Positions 19,764 through 29,289 of a DNA stretch of 64,000 bases are shown piece by piece. Made by a program: the position numbers and the translations under genes. The notes beneath the pieces are model-generated. The model searched no databases. It was not told where the DNA came from and saw only the letters and a program-made list of their open reading frames with translations. The DNA is from Azolla caroliniana (taxonomy: Eukaryota > Polypodiophyta): positions 23,250,001-23,314,000 of the forward strand of contig JBHGNT010000005.1 of the NCBI GenBank assembly GCA_043228905.1. Direction: 5' to 3'. Positions within the stretch are counted from its first letter, which is position 1, and each line of letters begins with the position of its first letter.

Positions 19764-20945
19764 TGTCGTGAAGATCCGTCACTACATGCGGATCGTGAGG
19801 CGGAACCGCCGGGGTTCTGGACTGGAAGGATTCGAAGTTTGCACTAGCTTAAGCGAGAAAGTATTTAAGATAGATTAAAAGAGAGAGAGATTGAGATAAG
19901 ATAGAACGCTTGACTTTAGATTGAGAAAGATTGAAATGGAGAGAGAGATTAAGATTGAACCCTTTACTTTAGATTTGAGGAACAAGATATATCATCAATT
20001 GGATAACGATTTTGTTTTCTTAATATTAATTTTGATATAAAGTACAAAGCTTGGTTGATTAATACCTAGCCCGATTTTCCTCTCCATCCACTCTTTTATA
20101 GATGCCCCCATTCACATGATGCATGTGAGGGTGCAAGACATGCATGAGATGCATGTTTGCCATTTGGCGCTCATGTATTACATGTGTTACATGATAACCA
20201 TGTTACTCATTCAAGCTCTCATCTATGAGAATTTACATGTAAAATGATTAAAAGCTTTTGAAGATATGACTTGGCTTAGTGGTAAGCCTATAGACTTTCA
20301 ACTTGGAGGTGCAAGGTTCAAGCCTTGCTCATATCCCTTTTAAAACACAAAATACTACTAGGTTTTTGGTCTTGTATTTACACCGAAAATCTTCAAAACA
20401 CCATGCACCATGCACCGCGATCAACCGACCGATCAGTCTATCCCGATCGGTTCAATCCGATCCCGATCCAATCTTGTCTGTCGCCATCCGGTCCCGGTCT
20501 TAGTCACCGGTTGCCGTCTCGCTAGATCCGTCCGGTTTTGGTCGGCCAAAACCTTTACAAGTAGTTAGGCCACACCCATTCATTCGGTTAGTTTAGCTCA
20601 AGTCACCTTGAACATTGTATGATCCACTCATAGACACAAAATAATAGATTTTGGCCTTTTTTATATAATCTAGGATCCTTATTTGTCCTATCTATGTGGG
20701 ATATCTCGTAGTTTTGTTTTTTCTCTTCTTCTTATACCCACATAACTTGCCACTTAGTTGTCCATTTCTTATGTGGTAAAGTGTATTTGAAAGCTCTTGA
20801 AGACCTCCATCTTTTTGTACCAAGATATTAAACTAATATAAAATAGTATCTTCACTATTATTGTTTTATGTTGCATGTGAAGAAACACACTCAATTTTGT
20901 ACATTCCATTCAATTTTCACACCGTTGGCGAAAATCTTTACGACA
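19764..20945 (-). repeat. gypsy-B LTR
   Basis: This LTR of about 1182 bp starts TGTCGTGAAGATC and ends ATCTTTACGACA. A minus-strand TATA-like TCTATAAAAG lies at about 20093-20102. The solo LTR at 37093-38114 is clearly homologous along its length. The base after the end reads CCGC. The partner LTR was not found, so the target duplication cannot be checked. Confidence 0.85.
20272..20325 (+). other. tRNA-like A/B boxes inside the gypsy-B LTR, antisense
   Basis: TGGCTTAGTGG (20272-20282) and GGTTCAAGCCT (20315-20325) match the pol III A and B boxes with normal spacing. They lie on the strand opposite to LTR transcription. The homologous place in the solo LTR (37552 and 37595-37605) has a consensus B box GGTTCGAATCC. 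No complete tRNA cloverleaf is formed. Confidence 0.5.
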
Positions 20946-21111
20946 CCGCAAAATGATCTCCAACTTCCAATAAAACTACCAAGTCTTGATGTTGTTGTAG
21001 TATACAATATCGTTTGAATGTGCATCCTCTTCAATATCATCTTGTCGTTCAGGCTCAAGCTTCTATAGCTTCCAGGGCTCCACGATTGATAGGTTGATGC
21101 ATTTATCCCAA

Positions 21112-21480
21112 GCTTAATCTATACACATGGAACAAAAGCATGATAAAGTACGGAGTAACAATTTTGTTGTGTCCTTGCAGCTAAACACTAATACACAATG
21201 GGTGATTCGTGTGCCTTTCACAGTTTTACAACCATATGATTTAGTTATATCGACCTCATCAGCGCGAACCTCAACAAACAATCTGTTATTACCATCATTT
21301 GACATCTTCCATGTTAGCCACTCCATAATATCATGTGCATTTTGTAACTTAGCACCATTATTATCTAACTACTCACTTGTAAGGGCACATTTGATCACAG
21401 CCCCCGCGCCATCATGCTCTCCTTTTCCATGTCCAAACCCGAAGTAGTTCCATTGCATATGAATGTTCAATAAGGAGAAG
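21112..21480 (-). pseudogene. Transposase-like protein fragment with GHGKGEHDGAGA motif
   Basis: The minus strand reads WNYFGFGHGKGEHDGAGAVI, a stop, then a segment ending KTVKGTRITHCVLVFS. I recall the GHGKGEHDGAG block from uncharacterised, TE-like plant proteins but cannot name the family. At least one in-frame TAG interrupts it. It ends near 21112 with no start seen. Confidence 0.45.
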
Positions 21481-21489
21481 TACCTACTT

Positions 21490-22500
21490 TTGTATCCTAG
21501 GTTTCCAACAAACATTAGTACTATGTTGTCAATCGTGAGTACTATACATCCATTAATACTGATTTAGTACAAATACAAAACAAAGCATAACACAATGTAT
21601 CCATGGAGAACACTCTACACTGATTAAAAGATAAATAGTACTATGTTTTCAACCAACAGTACTTAACATCCATTAATACTAATTTAGTACGAATACAACA
21701 CAAAGCATAGTACAATGTGTTCATGGAAAACATTGTACATGTTTTAAAAGATAATTAGTACAAACTCTTCAATATTGGACAGTACTATGTTGCTAACGAC
21801 GAGTACTTTACATCCATTAATACTGATTTAGTACAGATAAAACACACAGTACAGTACAATGTGTCCATGGAGAACACAACATGGATTAAAAGATAATTAG
21901 TACAAAATCTTCAATATAGGACAGTACTATGAGTACAAGACATGTACTTTACATCCTTCAATAAATATTGATTTAGTACAGATACAACACATAGTACAAT
22001 ACAGTGTGTCCATGGAGAACACTCAACATGGATTAAAAGATAATTAGTACAAACTCTTAAGGACGGACAATACTATGAGTACAAGACGAGTACTTTACAT
22101 CCTTCAATAAATACTGATTTAGTACAGATACAACACACAGTACAATACAATGTGTCCATGGAGAGCACTCAACATGGACTAAAAGATAATTAGTACAAAC
22201 TCTTAAGAACGGTCAATACTATGAGTACAAGACGAGTACTTTACATCCTTCAATAAATACTGATTTAGTACAGATACAACACACAATACAATACAATGTG
22301 TCCATGGAGAGCACTCAACGTGGACTAAAAGATAATTAGTACAAACTCTTAAGAACGGTCAATACTATGAGTACAAGACGAGTACTTTACATCCTTCAAT
22401 AAATACTGATTTAGTACAGATACAACACACAACACATTACAATGTGTCTATGGAGAACACTTCACATGGATTAAAAGATAATAAACACAAATTCACGTGA
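21490..22500. repeat. Satellite-like tandem array, unit about 145 bp
   Basis: Seven units are recognisable from the word CCATGGAGAAC (21601, variant at 21721, 21865, 22010, 22156, 22302, variant at 22448). Spacing is 120 for the first, then 144, 145, 146, 146 and 146. Units contain GTACTATG, GATTTAGTACAGATACAA and GATTAAAAGATAATTAGTAC. Similarity is highest in the middle three units. Confidence 0.88.
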
Positions 22501-22540
22501 CAGGATGGTACTATGTGATCAATTAAGAACACTTAACATA

Positions 22541-22680
22541 GTTACAAACATAATTAGTATGCATACATCCATTTGAATAGTATTGTGTTTAAATAGTTAC
22601 AAACATAATTAGTATGCATACATCCATTTGAATAGTATTGTGTTTAAATAGTTACAAACATAATTAGTATGCATGCACTA
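22541..22680. repeat. 55-bp tandem repeat, 2.5 copies
   Basis: Units start GTTACAAACATAATTAG at 22541, 22596 and 22651. The first two are identical; the third is partial. They follow the 145-bp array directly. Confidence 0.9.
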
Positions 22681-23008
22681 ACACAAGAATTACTTCCTTA
22701 GACATTGCATTATAAGTACTAAACATATGGATTAAAAATTACCTGGCAATAAAGTAGAACAATCGTGTTGCCTTAAACTGTGAGGCAACACCATCAGACC
22801 AAACCCAATGATGGTTAAAGCTAAACCCTAGAGACAATAAATCTGCATGGTGAAGCTTAAAACAATGTTGAACAAATAGTGTATCATGCTTTTTATCATC
22901 TCAAATGTAAAATATTGATTTCTTATGTAACTCACCATCTTGTCTCCAATAGCAAATATGTACAAGTATTGTACATTGATCATTGTACCAATACATTGAT
23001 AATGTTTC

Positions 23009-23014
<6 letters not shown>

Positions 23015-23052
<38 letters not shown>
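23015..23052. repeat. CT microsatellite
   Basis: An uninterrupted (TC)19 run lies upstream of the copia gag relic. Confidence 0.95.
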
Positions 23053-23056
<4 letters not shown>

Positions 23057-23126
23057 TCTATGCATGTTTACATTGTGCCTACTTCATATGCTCTAATCGA
23101 GCATTTCACTTCCATCTCACAACATA

Positions 23127-23990
23127 TGGTATCGAAGTTGAGGTTTCTTTGTCCCTTTGAAGAGCACTAAATATTTAGAGTTGAATGGAAGTTTTAGGAA
23201 TTCAGGCAAAGTTCGTCAATTGCTCTCTATGCAACTTATGTAGAACTTGCTCTATTCGTTTATTTTCTTTCTGATATTTTAGAGTTTATGTAGCCATCTT
23301 TACCACTATCCACCATTTTTTAGAGAGAGATTTGTCCATCAAGCATTTAACTCAAGCATTGAGCCGATGATTGCATTCATATTCAAGCATTGAGCTTGAA
23401 GTTTGCATTTGACTTGAGCATTGACCTTGAAGATTGCATTTGTATTAGAGCATTGAGCATGAAGGTTGCATTTGTACTCAAACATTAAGCTCAAATATTG
23501 CATTCACCCTCGAGCATTGATGTTACATTTTTATTCGAGGATTGCTCAATGAGCACTGTACCCTCCTCAAGCACTATATTTGTCTCTCTTGAGGAATTTT
23601 CAACAAACAAAAAAGGAGTACTCAAATTTTTTTGCTATGCCTTTTACATCAAAATCAATGACAATGTGGTTCATAAGTTCAATTGTATTAAACTTTAATT
23701 TCTGGAAAGAGCAAATTCATGATTATCTTGTTGTGAAAGGACAAACATCTCCAATCAAAACTGAATTTGCACCTACCAAGGATGAATTTGTAGAATGGTC
23801 CATTAAACTCAATTGGCTAGCAAGAGCAACCATTCATATGTCTCTCTCCAAAACAATGTGCTTCATAGTATGCTCGTGTACGACAACCTACAAGCAAACA
23901 AATTGGGCCATATTTGAGAGAAATTCTCTATGAAGAATAGACGGGCTAGGATGGTTGCCGGTAATTCCTCAAACTCTCATTTCCTATTTA
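23127..23990 (+). pseudogene. Ty1/copia 5' relic: PBS-like site, repeats and gag
   Basis: ATGGTATCGAAGTTGAGG (about 23126) resembles an initiator-Met PBS. The region 23338-23560 holds imperfect repeats of GCATTGAGC. 23580-23933 encodes a copia Gag N-terminus (NFWKEQIHDYLVVKGQ, then ARATIHMSLSKTMCF and VCSCTTTYK). Stops follow, and no pol is present. The upstream LTR boundary could not be fixed. Confidence 0.6.
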
Positions 23991-24284
23991 CCTAGAACAC
24001 ATTTGACAACAATTTTATTGTGCCTATGAATGTTGTAGTGATATATGAATGAATGTGTTTATGTAATTTGTAAATTACATATCTATGAATATGATTGTAT
24101 AAATCTATGTGCATCAATGTGTATATATTTGTATGCTTGCTTATGTATGTGTGGTATATGTATGTTGAAGCATGAATTTGTGCATGTGTATGCTTGTCAA
24201 TGTATGTTGATGTTAGAATTTGTGTACATATGTATGTTCCTTTTCTTTTATTGAAAGGATATCCATTCATTATTATAGAACAAT

Positions 24285-24620
24285 TTACATTGTTGCAATT
24301 CTCAAGTGATCGGTGGAGGGAACAACCATTTTGGTGCTAGAAAATGCCAAAGGGTTACAATCTTTCAAGGATATAAGTGAAGTAGCTTTCCACGGAGTAA
24401 GAAAATGATAGAATGAGTAAAAAAACTTATGGTGTTTAGTAGCTTTAGAATCTCTAATAAGACTACCCCATTGCCCTTCTAAAGTATGAATCATGTCTGG
24501 CCAAAGGTTCGGTACCATTTCAATTGGCAAGGCTCTAACTTGACGGAAAATGAGAGAACAAAGAGCCTTCCAAATGTAGTGTATAGTGGTACTACTCAAT
24601 AACTCCCATAATGGTTGCAT
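24285..24620 (-). pseudogene. Hypothetical fragment, possibly the C-terminal end of a LINE-type protein
   Basis: A 111-codon frame contains STTIHYIWKALCSLIFRQV, a tryptophan- and cysteine-containing pattern that I associate with the region after RT in plant LINEs. No RT or endonuclease motif is nearby, and the frame is isolated in AT-rich DNA. Identity is weak. Confidence 0.3.
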
Positions 24621-25104
24621 CTCCTTCCTTATTTCGAAAAACTACATGGACACTAAAGCATTGTTGTAAAATACTTAGCATAAAATACGTGTAGAATACA
24701 TATTCTAAGTATTCTAACTTTTTTTAAAATACTTAAAATACGTTGTCGTGAAGGATTCCGGCCATAGGAGGAAAGGGGAGCCGGATGTGCAAAGGGGCAC
24801 ACAAACGATGCCTTATGTTCATATAAACATTGTAAATATTATAGGACGAATACGTACTAAGCAATATGATGTGGATGGGTACCTTAATGCTCCACAAAAT
24901 GAGAGAAACAAAATGTGTGTAGGATATGATGTGAGAAAATCGAGGGGAATTCTCTAATAGAAAATGGTTGGCTTTAACAGCTAATGTAACACTAATCCCT
25001 TCTCCTTGAACCTATAAAAGGGGAGGGAAGAAACCATTAAGAGCATCGCGTTTTGAGGGGAACAAAGTGTTGCCGGATTTCTGTGTCGATTGCTCACTTC
25101 ACGT

Positions 25105-25970
25105 TGTCGCAATTTTCCGTGTTTATGAGTCGGAACGGGGCAAGACCACTGGGGTCTTGGACCAAGGAGCCGGTGACAAAAGGAAGGTTATCCGGAACGT
25201 TGTCCGGATAGCTTGGATCGGTTTCCGGGCACATATCCGGTCTAGATCGATTCCCGAAAGCCAGATGGCGAGCCTTCGGCTCGGTGACAAATACTGCTCC
25301 AGCCAGTAGCCAAATAGCAACGACGAGCTCACGGGCTCACTCGAACGGATATGCACACGTAACAGAACTAAGATGGAGATAGGAACACAACTTAGGACAC
25401 GACAACACAAGAAGGATAGAAACAACGAACTATAAATTAGCAGAAGAAAATAAATTATTAGAACCGGACGTGGTTTGCAACACAGAGCTTTGAGCTCCCG
25501 ACACTCACACACAGAGACACTAGTGAGCCTCTGATCAGGAGCACACAGACTACCAACGTGAAATGGAGGGCTCTCAACACAATGACGTGAACAGAGGTAG
25601 AGAGAAAACGAAAGTCTACAGAGCTCGATCTGGCAGCACCGCCTCCTCCAAAATAATGGATCCTCAAAACAGTCTCAAACCTCCCCTTTTATAGAACAAG
25701 GGGAGGCCGTTACATCACCAATAATGACAAGCGCTTTCGGGTAGAGATTTCCCTCGATTCCCTCCATCAGATATTATTATTATTCTCGATGCGTGTGGCC
25801 CTAAAGTACCTATCAAATCACTCCTACCTAGTATTCCTCAACACTTAAACTAACACTATACTATTTACACACATTTGTACCTAGAGACCATTTTCGTGTG
25901 CACCTGTGCACACCCCCATTCACGCGTATTCGGCTATGTTTTTCTCCTATGGTCAGAATCCTTCACGACA
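25105..25970 (-). mobile_element. Solo LTR nested in the older LTR, opposite orientation
   Basis: This 866-bp unit begins TGTCGCAATTTT and ends GAATCCTTCACGACA. It is flanked by ACGT on both sides (25101-25104, 25971-25974). A minus-strand TATA-like TCTATAAAAGG is near 25687-25696. No PBS, PPT or coding sequence is present, so it is a solo LTR. Confidence 0.78.
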
Positions 25971-26061
25971 ACGTTCCTAGGTTCCTTGTTGTCGTGTTGT
26001 GAGGCCTCTGTTTCACGTGAGAAACCCATGTGCTCCCGATCAAAGGCTCACTAGATTCTCT

Positions 26062-26063
<2 letters not shown>

Positions 26064-26103
<40 letters not shown>
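26064..26103. repeat. GT microsatellite
   Basis: A (GT)20 run sits within the older LTR, where the nested copy has a short TCTGTGTGTGAG instead. Confidence 0.95.
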
Positions 26104-26108
<5 letters not shown>

Positions 26109-26378
26109 TCTGTTGTCGGCCGAGCCAGTTGTACTTCTCCTAATATAAGTTAATTGATTTTTTTTGTTGCTTTTCGGAATTTCCTATGTCCTTCGTTTTC
26201 TGCCTGCATTCTCGTCATTGCTCCCTCTCGTCTGTGTGTGCATACCCAAGTATGCTACCCATGGTCTCATAGTTTGTTATCTGGTGGCTATTCTGGAATA
26301 GTGTACACAACCGAACCCAAGTGCTCATCATCCGACATCCGAAGACCGGTCCGGCTCAAATACGTGTCCGCGCCGCGC

Positions 26379-27212
26379 TGTCGTGAAGTTGACACTTCAC
26401 GATGTGAAAACAATGTCAAAAATCTATAGAAGTACATTTCCCATCTGGAGCTTATGACAAGGAGCATGAAGGAATTTTTGGTTCATGAATCGGAGTTCAG
26501 AAGCCCAAGATACAAGCTTCCGAAGGATTAATGTTACTTGGGACAAAAATGTAATTATGTCAAAAGGGGAGTCAAAATTAAATGAGGGCTATTTCCATAA
26601 TTTCTCAAATATAGAACTATAAAATTGAATTGTAGCATCAATAAATAAATAATAAAGAAAGAAAGAAAAATAAATCAATAAATAAATAATAAAAATACAA
26701 CCGCCTACATGAGGCGGTTTGTCAACCGCCTCAAGAGGGTGGTAGGGCGGTTGACCACCCTATATAAGCCACGCCTATGGTGGCTAAAGGGAAAGGGGGG
26801 GAAAGGAGGAGAAGGAAAAGCGAGTGAAGAAGCTCGCGTGGGTATGGGATGCAGAGCTCGCCAAAGAATATGGTGGCCTACATAAATTAAGACAAGAGTT
26901 AAAGAAAAGAAAGGATATACAAGAAAAGGAAGAAGTTAAAGTGACGTATCTCAAACGCCTCTTTGTAAACAAAAGGTTGTGAGTTTGAATCCTCTTCGAA
27001 TAACTTCTTCTGGTAATCAAATTTTGTAATATAAATTTAGTATATATAAAGTAAAAGAGAAAGGCAAATAAATAGAAACTAAAGAGATTGAAGTGGTTTA
27101 TCTCAAACGCTTCTTCTCAAAATTGAGTTTGTGAGTTCAAGTCTTGCCAAGTAACTTTTGGCAAATAAATATTGTGAGTGGTTGTTTTACAAATAAAATT
27201 CTTTTCGCGACA
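26379..27212 (+). mobile_element. Second LTR-like insertion in the older LTR
   Basis: The unit starts TGTCGTGAAGTTGACAC and ends TTTTCGCGACA. It interrupts homology between the older LTR and its relative at 25105-25970. A TATA box (TATATAA, 26761-26767) is in plus orientation. The flanks are GCGC and ACGT, not identical, so the duplication is either mutated or the boundaries are slightly off. There are no coding motifs. Confidence 0.45.
26936..27160 (+). repeat. Two related tRNA-like segments, about 150 bp apart
   Basis: Around 26938-27005 and 27092-27160 the sequence ATCTCAAACGCYTCTT is followed by GTGAGTTYRARTC, a B-box-like word. The two copies are diverged direct repeats inside the unit 26379-27212. 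Confidence 0.4.
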
Positions 27213-27544
27213 ACGTCGCATTTATCTTGCCTTCTCGGCTTCTTGTCATCGCACCATCTACGATTACGCATTTTCACCCCGATCATCCCCGAGTCACAGA
27301 ACCCCGGCGGTTGCGACACACAACCACAATCTTCGCGACAGCGCTCCAACAAAGCTATCCGAAAATGATCCAGATAATCTCTCTCTCGCTTCTCTTACCG
27401 GCTCCTTAGTCTGAGGCCTCAGTGGTCCCACCCCTACCTAACACGTACCCGCGGAATACCACGACAACGTATTTCATAGATGAAATACATTAGAATACTT
27501 GTAAATGTCATGACACAGTGACATAAAATACATAGTCCCAACAT

Positions 27545-27608
27545 AGTTAGTGAGGATTGAACCTACAATCTCACTTCAACAAGACATCATGCTCAACCAT
27601 TTGGATAT
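27545..27608 (-). other. tRNA-derived sequence
   Basis: On the minus strand TGGTTGAGCATG (A-box-like, 27588-27599) precedes GGTTCAATCCT (B box, 27552-27562). It does not fold into a full tRNA. Confidence 0.45.
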
Positions 27609-27827
27609 GAGCATGTGTTTAATAGTTTAGTATTGTATATTCTAGAATATACTACATTCTAGAATATTCTAAAGCCTTTAATATATTCTATAGTGTATTC
27701 TAGATGGATATATTCTAGAGATCAATCGTGGAACTTGCATAAATACTTGTAACCTCCTTAGTCCCTTTAAAGGGATTCAACACCAATCATTGATAGATCC
27801 ATCTAGTATTCTTGTTTTGCCCCATCC

Positions 27828-28031
27828 TTTTTTTTATCGTAACTAGCTTACCCTAGGGTTAAGTTGTTACACTACAAGCAATGCATTTTAGGTTCGAATC
27901 TTAATTTCCTCGCCTCTCTATTATATACTTCATACATATCTCTTAATTCAGGAGATGCCACTATGGAATGTAGGGGTTGAACCCATGACCTCCTGGTCTC
28001 CATTGGGAACCTTACCAACTGAGCTACATCC
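27828..28031 (-). mobile_element. tRNA-derived SINE candidate
   Basis: On the minus strand the head GGATGTAGCTCAGTTGG (A box at 28015-28028) and GGTTCAACCCC (B box, 27974-27984) are followed by an unrelated body of about 130 bp and an A8 tail (27828-27835). The first seven bases can pair with TACATTC after the B box, so the head is a recent tRNA derivative. The D stem is poor, which argues against a working tRNA. No clear target duplication was found. Confidence 0.55.
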
Positions 28032-28419
28032 AGCTGGGTTGTTTCGTCCCATCTTGTCTCCTTGATCCTTATCTTTGTCTTCATGCTCTTGTATCGTTCC
28101 CAACTTCTTAAGTTCCACACTCTTAGCCCCATCATCCGTGCTCCATCTGAGTCCATGGTGGGTGTGTCCGTGACCGTTTGAATCCTTCCAACTAGACACA
28201 TCACCCGTCTTCGTCATCGCCCTTGCTTCTAGAGTTACCATCATCACCGTCCTTGCTTCCGGAGTTACCGTCATCAACATCCTTGTCTTTGACATCATCA
28301 TTTTTAGCACCTCTCGCCCAACCTTCATTTTCATCAACATTACTTTGCATGGTCTTTCATTACCATCATTGTTCCGGTCTCTTCATTGTCATTGTTATCA
28401 TTTATAGGTATCATTTTGC

Positions 28420-28945
28420 ATCACAATTTTGGTGAGGATTGCTTTTGATCGCTCACCTTCCTAATTCTAGTGGAGGTTACAACCGCTCACTTTCCTGGTG
28501 GGGATTGAATCATTGCTCGCTTGCACTCCATTTTCATTTTAGTTCAAGTCTAGCGCCACTTTCCTTTGGCGAGGACCGATTTTGATCACTCACCTTCTAG
28601 TTTCGGTGGGGATCACAACCACTCACTTTCTTAGTGGGGATTGTGTCGGTTTCTCGCTAACGCTACCATTTGTGCCGTGTTTTGGGTCAACCTCGACTAT
28701 TTACCCTCTCATAAAAGAAGAAGTCGGGTCAACGACTTCACTTGCATTCCTTCGCCCGTTGTTGTTCCAGTTCTCAGTGAGGAATGCATGGTCGCTCACT
28801 CGCGTTCGTGTTCCAGTTCTCGGTGAGGACAACATGGTCCCTCACTTCAATTCGTGACCTAGTTCTCAGTGACGACCACACAATCGCTCACGCCTGTTCA
28901 TGTTTTCGATGAGGACCACACATGGTCGCTCACGTTCCAATTCCC
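28420..28945. repeat. Degenerate tandem array of GCTCAC-containing units
   Basis: About ten imperfect units of roughly 45-60 bp share GGTGRGGAYY...ATCGCTCAC(TY). Spacing is irregular. A TGTCGTGGGGAAAACC word resembling a gypsy LTR start follows at 28949. Confidence 0.6.
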
Positions 28946-29289
28946 GGTGTCGTGGGGAAAACCGGCTACAAGAAGAAACGGAGACTGAAGGCATGTGAAC
29001 CGCCGCATGCACGGATGCACGCGAATTGTAAATGAATTCGTAAATAATCTAAGACTAGGCTAGGTCGGCGTAATGAATAAGACATTGATAGGACATATTT
29101 AATATAGGATTAAATCAAACGAATCTTTGTCCGAAGCGGTAGAGAATAAAAGCATGATGTAATAGCCCCCCCCCCCCCCAATCAATAAAAGCATGATGCA
29201 AAAAATAAATCAAGAACCCAATCATTGGCGCTAGAAAATAGCTCGAACAATCAATTGATTAATTACGATGGTTTTTGGTAGGGGTTCAC

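Larger units (their letters stand above)
24744..27466 (+). mobile_element. Old gypsy-type solo LTR, split by two later LTR-like insertions
   Basis: The left end is TGTCGTGAAGGATTCC at 24744 and the right end is ACCACGACA at 27466. Both are flanked by ACGT (24740-24743, 27467-27470). Three pieces belong to it: 24744-25100, 25975-26378 and 27213-27466, together about 1 kb. A plus-strand TATA box (CCTATAAAAG) is at 25011-25020. The right end (CCGGCTCCTTAGTC...CAGTGGTCCCACCCC) matches the inverted copy inside 25105-25970, which shows that the two LTRs are homologous and oppositely oriented. Confidence 0.7.

Noticed and set aside
20272-20335. A functional tRNA gene in the gypsy-B LTR
   Set aside because: A and B boxes are present but acceptor and anticodon arms do not pair.
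27957-28031. A functional tRNA gene
   Set aside because: The acceptor pairs but the D stem does not, and an A-tailed body follows, so a SINE head is the better reading.
29166-29179. C14 run, and the G16 run at 51341-51356, as structural signals
   Set aside because: Isolated homopolymers with no neighbouring G-tracts to form a defined quadruplex; length may also be an assembly artefact.
28949-29240. A further gypsy LTR starting TGTCGTGGGG
   Set aside because: The left end and CCGG flank fit, but no matching CGACA end or LTR homology was found.
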